Source: Fusarium oxysporum f. sp. lycopersici 4287
Lineage: Eukaryota; Ascomycota; Sordariomycetes; Hypocreales; Nectriaceae
Direction: 5' to 3'
Assembly: GCF_000149955.1 (NCBI RefSeq)
Contig: NC_030986.1
Span: forward strand, 2,634,084-2,698,083
Length of the DNA stretch: 64,000 bases
The notes beneath the pieces are model-generated. The model was not told where the DNA came from, did no database searches, and saw nothing but the letters and a program-made list of their open reading frames with translations. Position 1 is the first letter of the stretch. Each line of letters opens with the position of its first letter. The translations under genes were made by a program, and so were the position numbers. This document shows positions 12,219 to 24,214 of this stretch, one piece after another.

Positions 12219-13712
12219 TTAGTATGAAGGGCAGCCAGCTTCTGCTCGGTGGAAGGCGTTGGCAAAGAAGGTTTGCATGGCCGAGTAATGGAAGAGGATG
12301 CCTCCGAGAACTGCGGCATGCCAGAGGTTATGGCTTCCACCAACATAGTCAAAGCAGCCAGGAAACCACCTTTCGGGGATCTTACTGGCGTAAACAACTG
12401 CGCCCGTAAAGTACACGAGCATCGACTTGGAGATTGGCGAGTAGAAGTTGTACACGAAGTCGAGTCCGTGAGTCCACCCAAGCTGAACCATAGGCATAAA
12501 CCCGGTCAAGGCAAGGCCAACAAAAAAAGCGACTCGCGCCCATGCCATGTCAGCACCATTAAAGCGAGGATGCCACGGGAGAATGACGCCTCCAATTCCG
12601 AGGAAAGCTGTTAAGCCCATATAGACGTATCGACTGACAGGGTCGCAGTAGAAGGCTGTGTATTCAGTCGTCATGATTGAGGCAGCAATCAACAGAGAAA
12701 TGCCGGTATAGTCCACGCAGGCAAATATTGAAATGGCATCGACATCTGCAACAGCATTCATAGTGTGCCAAACCGTTGAGCAAACCAAAGTGAGGCAAGC
12801 CATAACAAAAAAAACGCCCGCGACGAACACATCGGACTTAGTACTGAGTGTAAAGTTGGCAGTATTTGGGTAGAAATAGAGCGCGATCGCGAGGACCAAA
12901 ATAAGACCCAGTGCATGGGACCAGATGTTGACTAGCTCATTGGAAAGATTAAAGGCTGAGCGTACGCATTCGAGTTTGGATTCAGTGAAACGGTAACCCT
13001 TGTGGATGTGAGGGTTGTTTCGCCAAGGTGAGGGGAGGTCATCGTAGGAGAGGAGGCGCCCTTCCTTGGCCAGAACGATAGCTTGTTGAATGTGCTCCTC
13101 CAGTGAAAGAGCGGCTTGAATGGCACGCTCGATTCCTTCGTTGGCAACTCGGCGTCCCTCATCCATGAAAGCCTCGGCAGCGTTGGCGGCGTTTGCGAAG
13201 CCCTGCTCACGCAATTTGTAGGCTCTAGTTTCGAAATCAGAGAGCATGTTTTCAAGTAAATCGACTCCAACGTGAGCCTTCTCATTCAGCGACTCGGCGG
13301 CCTCTAAGGTCTCCTTATATCTTGCCTCTAGAGTATCGACCATAATATGTAAACGGCGTCGTCCTGCACCAAGGACTTCCTCAGAAGCGTGGGAACATCT
13401 CGAACGAACAGCCTGAAGTGTAGAGAAGGTACGGGAGATGCTGGAGTCCTTACTCAAATCAACATAGTTCTCAATAAAATCAAGCCGACGCTCGAGTTCC
13501 GAGAGGAAAAGGTCGACTTTGAGAAGAAGACCCTCTTCGCCATCCATGATATGGCCAACAATGGATCGTCTCCTGGGAATGAAGAAGGAGTGTCGTCGTC
13601 TTCGGGGTTCGACGTCAGGTCGAATGTCGGATCCGGATGTACTTGCTATATTATCCCCGTCCCGAGCCTTATAGGCACAGGCTGTTGTGATGGCGGTGGT
13701 AACGTCTGACAT
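12219..13712 (-). CDS. PAQR / haemolysin-III family membrane protein, IZH3-like
   Basis: A single uninterrupted frame of 497 residues. The first 240 residues are soluble and mostly helical, with several Glu/Arg-rich heptad-like stretches. The membrane part begins after LPSPWRNNPHIHKGYRF, the family entry motif. Next comes AFNLSNELVNIWSHALG, then seven hydrophobic segments. The three conserved PAQR metal motifs are visible: STVWHTM after the third helix, the aspartate in CVDYTGISLLIAAS, and the closing His set in GGSHNLWHAAVLGGILFHY. These residues bind Zn2+ in adiponectin-receptor relatives, which act as ceramidase-like hydrolases. The long N-terminal extension matches yeast IZH3 and its fungal relatives, which affect zinc and sterol homeostasis, rather than the short IZH2 form. 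The antisense frames opposite this gene are shadows. Confidence 0.88.
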   Translation of the reverse strand: MSDVTTAITTACAYKARDGDNIASTSGSDIRPDVEPRRRRHSFFIPRRRSIVGHIMDGEEGLLLKVDLFLSELERRLDFIENYVDLSKDSSISRTFSTLQAVRSRCSHASEEVLGAGRRRLHIMVDTLEARYKETLEAAESLNEKAHVGVDLLENMLSDFETRAYKLREQGFANAANAAEAFMDEGRRVANEGIERAIQAALSLEEHIQQAIVLAKEGRLLSYDDLPSPWRNNPHIHKGYRFTESKLECVRSAFNLSNELVNIWSHALGLILVLAIALYFYPNTANFTLSTKSDVFVAGVFFVMACLTLVCSTVWHTMNAVADVDAISIFACVDYTGISLLIAASIMTTEYTAFYCDPVSRYVYMGLTAFLGIGGVILPWHPRFNGADMAWARVAFFVGLALTGFMPMVQLGWTHGLDFVYNFYSPISKSMLVYFTGAVVYASKIPERWFPGCFDYVGGSHNLWHAAVLGGILFHYSAMQTFFANAFHRAEAGCPSY

Positions 13713-15952
13713 GATGGCAGCTGCGACTTGAGACGAATATTCTGGTGATTATGCCGCGACAATTGGGCTAAGCTGAACCGGCAAGCGCTGTGACGCTGCA
13801 ACGATGGTGGCGACGAGTTAAACTCTCTGCATCTGGTGATGCTGGTAAACGGTGGATGGTGTCGTTCGAACTTCTGTGCGACTTGGCTAACGTGAGGCTT
13901 TGTCGAGACCACGAGCAAAAAATGAAGAGCACAATTGGTTATTATTGAATGATTAGGAGTCTCGTAACAAGTTGGGCGCAGCAAAGAGAAGCACCCTTGC
14001 GGACCCTGCGGGTATTTTACACGCGGGGACAACGATTGCCGAGTCTGGTTGGCGGAAATAGTCCTGTCCTGTTCCTATTCTTGCTGAGTTGGATAAGGAT
14101 CTGCGTGTAAAGAAGCAGCCAAGGCTTGGAAATGGGGAAATGATGTGATGTTGGGAATATGAAGACTTAAAGGAGAGTATAGTTCGTGGGGATATGAAAA
14201 TACAAGCAAAGAAGGGTCAGAGGGAGAAGGAATGAACAGAGCGAGACCGCATGATGAATGAGAGGTTGAGAAATTGGGCAGTCAAATCAAAGAAAAAAGG
14301 ACTGGAACAATCCCAGTAGCTGAAATGATGGTACCAGGGGCGGTCTTGGCGTCCTTGTTGGGTTACTAACGAACGCCACTTGAAAAACGATTAGGTCGTT
14401 TAAACAAGGCAAAGACATGGCATACCGGTAGAATCGGGAGACAAGTTCGGTCCCTTTCCATGACCAGCAAAGTATCCACGACTCCGAAGGGTATTTAGAG
14501 GGACATCCGGATTCCTTGATGAGCGCATATGATCATCCTTTCCGTCGATACAGCCCCTGACACTTTCACGAGATAGATAGCTCGGTAACTCAGCCCGCCA
14601 CGGCCCGCTTATGGACTTTGATTGCGCAAGAAAGACGCATTCTCGAACCAATAGGGTGCCAACTTTGAAAACACCTCCGATGCACCCTCCGACCACTTGC
14701 ATTGAGGTGTCGCTCTCGTTTGGTCTTTGTTCCTGGACGACGGAGTACGTAGAGGTTGATGTTAAAGGTAGCAGGATAGTGGTTAACAAGTCTTGAAATA
14801 TTTCGATTATTAAGGCAGTCCGGCGCCAAGTTTCTTTCACAACCCAGCAGTCGTTGTTCTTGGTTCCAAGGCCTCTCATGGATCCCATCCATATCAGCTG
14901 TTCTGGTGATCCCATAGCCGACAGAAGCCAGAAGAGTCATTTGTTTTGCATTAACGTAGCACTGTCAATGGCCTGCTTATTAGTCTCAGAATCAATCCTA
15001 ACTATGATCCCCGACATGAATGCAAATTGAGACTATGTCTGAGCGTAACTGTATTGTCACGCCGCCGAGGAACGGTGCAACCGCTGAAGTCAATCCTGGA
15101 AAGTCACTTGGTTTGCGACAGGGGCCAAAAAAGACGACAATCCATTGAGCAAGCAGGTGAGAGAGAAAATACTGGCTTATATCCAATAAGCAGTAGGCAC
15201 TCAAACGAATCGACAAAGAGAGTCAGTGGATGAGTGAGTATTGACTGAAGATATGACTGAGAGGTTAATTGACAAGATCAGAGATCTATGATCAACATAT
15301 CCTAAGCTTAAGGTTGGCTAGAATAACATGAACTCGCAAGAGGAGGCAATAAAACTTAGGACCTCTATCCTAAGTGACAAAAAGCTTTAGGTAAACTTAG
15401 CATAACTTGGTATAGATTTAGTAGACCTTAGACTAAATATTTTTGGCACCTTGATGTCAGAAGTTTTCTTGCGCCACGGGGACTCGTCATTTGGAAGACA
15501 TCCCAATTTCGCATTTTTCTGCAACCCAAAGCTACTTAGGTAGGTGACGGGGCGGCTGCAATCGCCCTTTTCATGTGATAAGACCGGCATACTGGTGATT
15601 TTTAGAGAAGGGAGCTAATCAAGAACTACGTCACCAATGTGTATTTTGAACCAGGACACATAGAGGCCATGCAGACAAGGGATGTCTCTATACTCAGACT
15701 GCTTTTAGGAGAATATTCGCGTAAAGGGTTTGCTGTGCGAAATAGGCCGTTCTCTTAAAAGCAAGTAAGGTTGCCTATCTTTTTGGGTAGGTACCTAGCC
15801 CACGCAGCACGGTAGATCATGTTCATGAAACCCAGCCCCACCTTTCCGTTAGCGGGTCGAGTTCGTGACTCCTCGAATTCATCCAGCTATTCTTCTCCAC
15901 ACCTTGCACTTACATCTTTCGCATCAAAAAGTACGACCCACGGATACAGAAC
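13713..15952. other. Divergent intergenic region (PAQR / THOC5)
   Basis: 2.2 kb holding the promoters of both flanking genes. Open frames up to 171 codons (14400-14915, minus) show no recognisable domain or intron structure. Repeat copy C occupies 15341-15478. Confidence 0.6.
15341..15478 (+). repeat. MITE-like element, copy C
   Basis: The left end reads AGGAGGCAATAAAACTTAGG and the right end AGAAGTTTTCTTGCGCCACG. The interior CCTCTATCCTAAGTGACAAA and GCTTTAGGTAAACTTAG match copies A and F. One of the best preserved copies. Confidence 0.7.
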
Positions 15953-16719
15953 ATGGCGATCGATAAAATTATTACCGACCCAAGGCTTTGCGCAGTCTTG
16001 CAGATTTCAGACCAGGCACGCGACCAGGCTGGCGCACTCCTCAGTCTGGGTGAACAATCGTGCAGCGAAGGACCTCCATCAGCAGAAGCGCAAGCTGAAA
16101 TCGCCAAGCAGCAAAAACTCCTTTTCACAACCATGGCGCATCTGAAAGGACTGCACCGAAACGTCTGTTTCTCCGCCCGTGAGACCAAGTCCCAGACTGC
16201 CGAGTCGCGTCAAGAAGTCGACCGCCTGCATCTCCAGCTTCAGAATCTGTATTACGAACAACGACACCTCCAAGGAGAGATTACCGCATGCGAATCATAC
16301 GAGTAAGCCCTTTTACACTGACTCCAGCTGCAGCTGGGGGTCGAGTTCAGTGCTTCATTAACAAATCATAGCCACAAATACCAACAATTGCCTCTTATCC
16401 CTGTCGAGGAATTCCTTGCCCAACACCCCGAACACGAGAATGACGACGAGAATACATTGATGGTTGCGCGCATAGATCACGAACGGTCTGAGCGTGAAGC
16501 TCTGGAGCAACAGCGACAGGAGCTGCTTAAGCGAAAGCAGAAGCTGATTGCGGACAACAAAAGAAGGAAGGATGACCTTGCCAACTTGGATAATGATTTG
16601 GAAAAATTCATTGATGTAAGTTTCTTGATGCCGGTTGTCCTAATCACGATCTGGCTTTTGTCCTAACCTTTTTCTAGGCTGCCAAACCGATTCAGAAGCT
16701 GTTTGAAAAGGCACCCTAA
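15953..16719 (+). CDS. THO complex subunit 5 (THOC5) homologue
   Basis: Three exons (15953-16302, 16372-16615, 16678-16719) join in phase to 211 residues. The first junction gives ACESYDHKYQQLPLIPVEEF. This matches the THOC5 core, where a Cys/Asp-containing helix is followed by Lys-Tyr and then VEEFL. The rest is helical coiled coil: QEVDRLHLQLQNLYYEQRHL before the junction, and RIDHERSEREALEQQRQELL after it. The protein ends KPIQKLFEKAP. THOC5 is part of the THO/TREX complex that couples transcription to mRNP assembly and export in the nucleus. Fungal versions are short compared with the roughly 680-residue animal protein and keep only the coiled-coil half. The start was chosen as the first ATG in the frame. 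Confidence 0.8.
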
Positions 16720-19471
16720 ATAACGACTTTCTTGGAGGACATGCAGAACTACCTTATGGTGGTTTTCGCCGAGTATACGCTTCTGAGCCAGTCTTGAACT
16801 GACATCACGACGTTAGGGGAAACGCGTGAGTGTTGGATATTGAAGCTCAGGTTGCAAACTTAATCGAAATCACCTGCAGGATTACAGGCTGGCGTACGGC
16901 GTTTATGGAACTGAACGAACCGCAAGGGAAGGCTTTACCACGAAGAGCAACGTTATAAGACTTCCTAAACATAAGATACCCATTGAAAGAGAAGTCGGCA
17001 AAAATCGGCAAGTATTCCCATCGAATCTCGACCTGCGTTAGTCCGAGGGTTCTGTTTTTCGCGAAAAGGGCTACTGGGCAGTTGGCATGCTTCATTCTTT
17101 TATGGGAACCCTTGGTCTTTCAGTTACAGGTTCAAGCGAAGACTGTTTTCAGTATCCAAGTGTGATATGGCCGCTCTGACCTGCGTTTGCTACAAGCGCG
17201 ACATATGTCTCAGAATTGATAGCCAACTTGATTAGAACAACAAAAACAACAGCACCACGACTGCGATTTTGATCCTACACCGATACAGAACTTAATGTTC
17301 ACTTTCCCTTCATACCACAAGCAAACTATGCCTTATGTCTCATCTCAGTTGAGTAGGAGCCCAGGGAACAAGACACCTTGGACGTCAAAGTAAGGTGCCA
17401 AACATACCTAATATAAGGTCCACTAAACATATACTAAGTTATACTAAATTTACCTAAGTTTTTTGTCATTTAGGATAGAGGTCTAAGCTAGCTTCTGGCT
17501 ATCCGAAAATTCACATGGGTGGGCTTCCGAAAATGCAAGGGATCCAATCACTTAACCCCGTGGGCCAATGATGGTCATGCAACATCAGCGAGACCCTGCA
17601 CAACCACGTCGACTAACAAGTTCGTCGAATTGGATGCCTGCTACAACCAATGGATCACAAACCACTCGGGTAGATCTTCAAACCACAATCACCAGCCGTG
17701 GTCGAACTCCTACCCGTGACCGGACTTGGACCCATAGGTATCTGGCGGCATCCTCAACCACTGGTAACGGCGCGTGTTGTGGTTACGGCTTGCGATTGAC
17801 ACGGGTTTCTCAGGCTATCATTCAAGACCAAGGGAATGTTACAATGGTCACACAACCACTAGAAAGTTGAGCGAGCCTCGTGGACACAGCCTCGAGCCAG
17901 TCAAAACTGCTGCATATCAACGTTGTCGGACAGGCATCAACCAAAGGGCGAAGCGTCTTGCATCAAGCCCGTCACTCTTCATCTCAGTTTCCATTGAGAT
18001 CTTGAGCAAGCAACAATCGAAGCCCAAGCCTATCAGCGGTCTTCGATGTAGAACTGACACAGTATGTGGTTTCTGAGACAAATCGAGGGTGCCAAATCTT
18101 GTCCTGGGGTATACATATCGCCATGACACCGACCAAGAGCAACTAGACCTTACGACGGTCAACTTTGGGTTGGTGAGAAGCAGCAGGACTCTCATCTGGC
18201 CACAGTAACCTGAGCCCTTGCGTGCAGATCAGGTTTTGATTCGTGTCAACAGAGAGTCTTTGGATTTCGGGCAGAGCTTTGCCATGAAACCGCATAGAGA
18301 TGAATGAACAAGTACATGGATCAGAGACGAGAACTTGCCAGGTACTCTGGATCCAGAAGTGTCGCACTTTCTAAATAATGTCATTTCTGATCCCAGTGCT
18401 TGCTCCGTGTTAACGTCAAATACCTGGGTTTGAGATGTTGAAGTCGGTCATTGAGCTTCATGGGTGGCTTGAATCATATGAGTCTACATGGTCGAAAACG
18501 ACTGAGTGCAATACATCTCAGCACCGAAGATATCTCTGGCTTGGAGCCTTTGAGGTCCATGACTTCAGTATCTGCATCACGGTGATTGGGAACAGGAAGT
18601 ATGGTATCTTCATTATGTCATGGGCATTTGTTCGCTTGTGAGTGGCTAAAGATAATCCTGAGCCAAAGTCTAGGGTCCGATTTGGATCCACTTGCCATGA
18701 TTCATTAATGCTTAGCAGAAGTATAGTTAATGAGCTTGTTTGCTAAGTCTCATTAGCTTAGTATTGGACTAAAGCAACCATGTTGACCGCTATCACCCCC
18801 AGTTTCAACCCGAGAGATGCCTCGAGATACTGCTAGTTAAGTTGCCTGGTATCTAGTTGGTGGTTAGTTCGCAAGCCGCATGGCGATCAAGCCTCAAGGT
18901 AACATGTCCCATGTTGCCCACCCCATATTTCGGCACATGGGTCGTGGAGCTTCAAGAAGATGTTATCTTGTTCTTCTGGCCGAATCAGAAAAGCTAGAAG
19001 ATGGCGCGTGCCATAAGGGTTGGTAACCATATCTTTAGATCTGGAGGCTGGCGAATATCCTTTGCCTTGTGCCCTTGACTTGACCATCATGGCCATTCCC
19101 ATGTTTTTTGTTCTCTGGTCTCTCAGAGCTAGCTCCTTTTAGATTTCATGTTAATTTTCGCTTTGTGAAATCGGGTGGGCATGGTTTACTTTGCCTAGCC
19201 TACCTCAAATCTATCAGGTCGAATATCTCTCCGTAGCCTCGCACTTACACATGCATTTTCAACGTCATCCCGCCCACTTTGCCTTTCTCTCCTATCTTGC
19301 TGCTTTCCAGTTAACAGCTTCTTGCTCTGGTCGACCTGGTCTATGCAACCTATCCTTGCTTTGCATTTTCTCATCGTACTTGAGCCAACCGCCTCTGGGC
19401 TGCTCGGGCTCTCTTGAACCACATCGCAGCTTCAAATATCCAAGAAACCTTATTTTTTGATCTTACAAGAC
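16720..19471. other. Gene-poor spacer, 2.75 kb
   Basis: Downstream of THOC5 and upstream of the glycosyltransferase. No frame longer than about 100 codons and no recognisable product. It contains degenerate repeat copy D (about 17360-17498). The stretch 17519-18076 has several overlapping 60-100-codon frames rich in Thr/Ser/Asn, possibly an old gene relic, but I cannot name it. Confidence 0.5.
17360..17498 (-). repeat. MITE-like element, copy D (degenerate)
   Basis: Reverse-oriented. The interior ACTAAATTTACCTAAGTTTT and GTCATTTAGGATAGAGGTCT align with the complement of copies C and J. Both ends are strongly diverged, so the limits are approximate. Confidence 0.5.
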
Positions 19472-21571
19472 ATGTCTTTGTTCACATGGTTTGCGCAACG
19501 CGCAGGGGGATTAAGTATGATTGCACTAAGTGCTCTCTGCTATTGGGTCATATACCACGATGCCTCTCTTGAACAATACCGATATGAAGGCAAGCAGCCT
19601 GCCTCCCAATACCCTACCGATTCTGCTATAGGTGCTGGTGTTTGGAGCTACGTCTTCGCATATTACTGCCTTTTTGTTCATATACTGGTTTGCATTTTCC
19701 CCCTCCGAGCCTGCTGGACTATCTGGACTCTCACCCAATCCATGAAAAGAGCAGCGCGTAGCGATTCATTACTTGATCTGAAGAAACTCGCTTCACGTCG
19801 GGACTCCTATACTTCAGTATCGAGCTCCGAGACTCTCATATCCAGTCCAAACAGTCCGTCTTCCTCCACTACCAGTGAAGCCGGCGATTACGATCCTGAA
19901 TACTATACGGACGGTGTGCCAGGGGCTTGTGACAACGTCGTCCATGTCATCATCATTCCAAACTACAAGGAAGAGGTTGATACGCTCAGAGAGACCCTCG
20001 ACGTTCTGGCATCCCATCCTCAGGCTCATTATTCATATGATGTAAGATTTTTCTATTCTTAAAAGTCGAGGCGTAACCCTGTACCAGTATCCAATAAACA
20101 TGCCAGACTCGTCTATTAAAGTCGCTCACTGATATTTCTCACTAGGTCTTTCTTGGAATGGAACACAGAGAGAGTAGCGCCGAAACGAAGGCTCTTGGAC
20201 TGATACAGGAATTTGCGAAGAAGTTCAGATTCCTTGACTTCACACTTCACCCATCAGAAATCCCTGGTGAGGCCGCTGGCAAAGGCAGCAATCTCGCATG
20301 GGCTGCTCGCAAGCTGAGCGAGAGGTACTCAGCAGCCGTGAGGAAGAACGTGATAATCACCGGTATTGATGGTACGCCTATTTGGAAACCAATCCTTCAT
20401 CCTCGCCCGCTCATTACTGACTGTCGTGGATTCTCTAGCCGATAGCCATCTTTCATCGAACTACTTTACACTTCTGACAAATATGCACTTATCCTATTCT
20501 GAAACCGCATTGACTACCATCTACTCGGCTCCTATTATTTTCGACAGGAACGCGCATTGTGTTCCATCTCTTGTCCGTGTTGCTGATATACTCTGGGGCG
20601 CCGCTGGTATGTCTGGCTTGTACCCTGGCTCCTCTATTTCTCCGCCTACATCCGTTTATTCTCTTCCTCTGGATTTGATTGACCGGGTTGGCGGATGGGA
20701 TTGTGGCAGCGAAGCCATCGGTGAAGACCTGCATATGTATATCAAGTGTTTTTTTGCCCTCAATGGTAACTTAACCAGTCGAGTCATCTATAGCCCTGTC
20801 AGCCAAAGTAACGTCACGGGAGGTGGCGGGCTACTGAAAGACACTCGCGCGCGTTATAAACAGGCTCTGCGTCACATGTGGGGTGCTCTTGATACTGGCT
20901 TTGCGCTTCGTAAACTGGTTCAGCTATGGCAAGATCGCAAGCAAACTTGTCGTTCCTATCAACCCCTTCACTACACCATCTCAGATGCCGATCATCTTGC
21001 CATTCCCGAAAGCTTCCCAGGCGATGAGCACAGCGGACAGACCTATGACAACGGTATCTTCTCAAGCATCCACAGGGAAGCTGTCCAACATCCACACTGG
21101 GAAAATGTTTTCTATATGCTGCACCGCCTTTTCGAAGCTCACTTTCTTCCCGTTCATATGGCTATTCTGGTACTTTCTTCGGCACTTTATGTCAAGCTCA
21201 CAGAAGGCAATGAGGACCCACGAAACCTGGCTTGGATTTTTAGCTGGTGTAATCTTGTTCGCATTTACGGTTTCTTTCAAATTGGAGTCTACGTGTCTCT
21301 ATACGAAAGTTTTCACCAGACGGGAGTCGCCAGCCGGGAGAGGGAGATGGTCAAGGCTGGACTGGCCAACGGGATGGACTTTTCCCGACGATCTCTCAAA
21401 AACAACTGGTATGACTACTTTGCGATTCCCGTTGTCGCTCCTCTATATGGCACCATACCCAGTGCTCAAGCTTTGATTTGCCAGCTTTGGGGCCAAGACC
21501 TTGTTTATACTGTGAGCAAGAAGGCAACACGGCGTCAGATACCCGTCGTGAAGGTTGACAACATGGCCTAA
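19472..21571 (+). CDS. Family 2-like glycosyltransferase, membrane-bound
   Basis: Three exons (19472-20041, 20146-20371, 20439-21571) join in phase to 642 residues. The start is the ATG of MSLFTWFAQR; the frame also opens upstream, but only from TTG. A first membrane helix lies near residues 12-30 and a second near 60-88 (YVFAYYCLFVHILVCIFPL). A Ser-rich loop follows. The GT-A fold begins at VVHVIIIPNYKEEVDTLRET. The second splice junction restores ITGIDADSHLSSNYF, the DxD metal/nucleotide-sugar motif. GEDLHMYIKC supplies the ED acid-base motif, and ARYKQALRHMWGALD resembles the QxxRW-type block. Two or three C-terminal hydrophobic segments follow. The arrangement resembles processive glycosyltransferases of the GT2 superfamily, in which the active site faces the cytosol. 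Substrate unknown. Confidence 0.8.
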
Positions 21572-22448
21572 GACCAGGAATACTGTCATCGTGGCCACTA
21601 GGATCTTGAAGTGTTAAGCAACGGTTTATGATGATGATGATGGGTATAGATGGTTAGTTTCGGAACTAATTTGGGGAAGAATATATACCAATAACTTGGC
21701 TATTCAGGAAAGTTTACATGCATTTGGCAAGGGTAATTTATACTTAGGATAAGGGTTGGCGTCTTCAAAAGATCATCTTGAAGCGTGTTCAGAATGATAT
21801 ACATAATGTTACTAATGCGAGGAGAGGCAGATGGGTCTATGGTGCATTGCTTTGTGTATATAGATTCATACTTGCTCTTCACTACCTACTTACAGATATC
21901 ATACAGTCCTAAATAATACATGAGGTCTACAAAAGATTCGGGACCAAACATATTCCTTTGATACTATAAGCTTATGCCACGCCTATCTAGATGGAAAGCT
22001 ACAGATCTTGAGTTTAAATCCTTCTTAGACTCATAGATATAATGTTGTATTATTACTGATAGGTTTTACTTCCTGGCAAGTTAAATAACGCCAAGATGCA
22101 CAAGGAAGAACGTTGAATATCCGGTCGGAGTGGGGCCTTCTGGTGCCGAACCACGTCGGATATTAAAGTTAGTTGAACCAATGAGAGGAAGGCTGAGTGA
22201 CGGATTCAGCATTTGGAACCAATGTTTGTTAACCACTGCATGCCATTATTCTTAGATAATGCCTAGCTCATACGGGCTGTAAGTCGAAGGGGTTATCGAC
22301 GGAGATACCTTTTAAAAACTATTTAAGATAAGCGTACACTTAACGAGCAAAGAACATAGAGTACCTTTGTTTATTATCCGAAGCCAACAAGTATTACCTC
22401 AATATCTACCGCTTAATTAAGCAGAATTCATCATTATCGTTTATACCA
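21572..22448. other. Intergenic spacer
   Basis: 3' flank of the glycosyltransferase (with a short GATGATGATGATG run near 21630) and promoter of the DJ-1/PfpI gene. No gene supported. AT-rich with many stops on both strands. Confidence 0.55.
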
Positions 22449-23272
22449 ATGTCTTCGAAGCAGCTACACATTGGCGTTTTCATGCCCTCAAGCGTGCAAC
22501 TACTCGATCTGGCAACTGTCGATGTTCTCGCCTCAATGTCCAAGGAATACCTTCGCCTCCTTCCTCTCCCCGCACACATTAGTGAAATAGCACCCAGCAC
22601 AAAGATTACCTATATTACATCGCCCAAGTTGTTTCCAACCGTAAACTTAACTGCAGATCTATCCGTCCGTGCATCACACACGTACGAAGATGATGACGTT
22701 AGTCCCGGCAAACTTGACATTATCGTCGTGCCTGGTACAGATCCAGCGGACGAATTTGAAGTGGCATCGACAAAGTGGCTAAGAGACCATTTCAACACCG
22801 TGGGCGTTGATGTATTGTGCGTTTGTACTGGTGTTTATCTATGCGGTGCTGCAGGTATTCTCGACGGCCGCCGGGTAAGTGGCCCCAGAGGGCTTCAAGA
22901 TGAATTAATCCAAAAATACCCAAACACGCATTTCGTGGGAGAGGAGTATCGGTGGATTCAGGATGGTAACCTTTGGTCAAGCGGTATGTCTACGCCAGGC
23001 CAAGTTTGAGCCAGTTGCTTACAGAAACAACAGGCGGGATAACCAACGGCAATGATCTCATGGCTGCGTATGCTCAGGCACAAAACAAATATTGGCCAAA
23101 CTCGATCTCTAAGCTGGGTGCGATGCTGGTCGACGTAGGTGATCGACCCCAGATTTACCATCAGAGCCAGCGCAAGTTCTTTATAGTATTCGCATGGCAA
23201 GTTGTCCAGGGCTGGCTTTTCAGCATGGTACCATTTGGGAAAGGTATGTCCAAGGCCAAGAAGGACTCCTAA
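22449..23272 (+). CDS. DJ-1/PfpI (ThiJ) superfamily protein
   Basis: Two exons (22449-22983 and 23034-23272) joined by a 50-nt intron give 257 residues. The junction restores NLWSSGGITNGNDLMAAYA, the typical C-terminal block of the family. The nucleophile elbow is LCVCTGVYLCGAAGILDGRR, where the Cys of VCTG is the expected active-site residue. The acidic strand LDIIVVPGTDPADEF supplies the first helix contact. After DGRR the sequence is VSGPRGL, where isonitrile hydratases have (T/S)HW. That matches a fungal subfamily and means the hydratase triad is not obviously complete. The last 45 residues include a hydrophobic stretch (FFIVFAWQVVQGWLFSMVPF) that is unusual for this soluble family and could be a membrane anchor. 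Enzymatic activity unknown. Confidence 0.85.
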
Positions 23273-23659
23273 ATACCTACCTAGGTAGTGGCGAAGATAC
23301 ATCTATTTAGGAATCTCAAGTAACTCGCCTTAACTCATAATACAACATTCAACTCTCAGATATCCACTGAGCACAGAATCAAGCTGTTGAAATCAATATG
23401 GAACGACGGTATTCGATGTTATTCATTGCTTAATCATCGGATTTTCTGAACAGGGTTATATATAAACATGAGAGTATAAGAAGGCTTAACATATTTAGTA
23501 TATATTTAAAAATATATATAAAAAAAATTAAAAAAAATTAAAAAATCAACCTATTAAAAGAGTCTATATGTGTATACTCTATACTAAGCTATCCAGAAAG
23601 TAGGATTCAGGTCTTAAGTTTTTCATGTCTAGCCCACTTAGGAAGTACCCAGGCCCTGT

Positions 23660-23785
23660 AAAGTAAGAAAACCTCTGGTATTAAACCAAGGTACGGAAAA
23701 TACCTAATCTGACGTTGGATAAATCTATATTACTTAAGTCTTTTTATTATTTAGAATAGAGATTCTAACTTTTCTTGCCTCCCCT
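23660..23785 (-). repeat. MITE-like element, copy E
   Basis: The right end GATTCTAACTTTTCTTGCCT is the complement of the family left terminus. The interior TACTTAAGTCTTTTTATTAT and TTAGAATAGAGATTCTAA is close to copy J. The left end is less clear. Confidence 0.6.
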
Positions 23786-23881
23786 GGCTAGGTTACCTAC
23801 CCTCCTACAGTATTCAAAAAGCGTTAAGATCTTCTGTCATAGTACTCAGAACTGCGAGAACCAACTAATGTTGCCTACCAA

Positions 23882-24020
23882 GGGGAGGCAAGAAAACTTA
23901 GGACCTAAATCCCATATGACATTAAGACTTAGGTAAACTTAGGTGAGACTTCACTAACCTTTAGGCTAGTTATTTTTGACATCTAAACCTAGGGTCTGAA
24001 GTTTACTTGCTCCCTGAGGC
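23882..24020 (+). repeat. MITE-like element, copy F (best preserved)
   Basis: The left terminus is GGGGAGGCAAGAAAACTTAG and the right terminus is GAAGTTTACTTGCTCCCTGA. These form an inverted pair of about 16 bp with few mismatches. The interior has GACTTAGGTAAACTTAGGTG and TTTAGGCTAGTTATTTTTGA. Confidence 0.75.
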
Positions 24021-24194
24021 CTACCAACCCAGGTATGTACTTTTGTCAGTCCAGAATTTTCTGACCTTCCCCAGCCGTCCTGCCAGCCTTCAGGCGGCTC
24101 TGTTCACAACTTCTTAGCGGAGCTTGCGGCGGGAAAATCTGCACCAAAGCGGAGACAAGGTAACTCGTGTTGCTGTGACAGCGAACACCCCACC

Positions 24195-24214
24195 GCGATA
24201 AGAGCCTTTATCGC
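24195..24214. promoter_or_regulatory. Inverted GATA pair upstream of the FKBP gene
   Basis: GCGATAA at 24195-24201 faces TTATCGC at 24208-24214 with a 6-nt spacer, about 245 bp before the start codon. A factor binding as a dimer, or GATA factors, could use it. Function inferred from the sequence only. Confidence 0.35.

Noticed and set aside
12224..13709. Several plus-strand frames opposite the PAQR gene
   Set aside because: They lie antisense to a well-supported coding region and show no domain or splice structure.
14400..14940. Overlapping minus-strand frames of 171 and 116 codons
   Set aside because: No start context, family motif or codon pattern supports them, and both frames are equally open.
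17519..18076. Possible relic of a coding region
   Set aside because: Overlapping short frames rich in Thr and Ser are suggestive, but I could not match them to any family or reconstruct exons.
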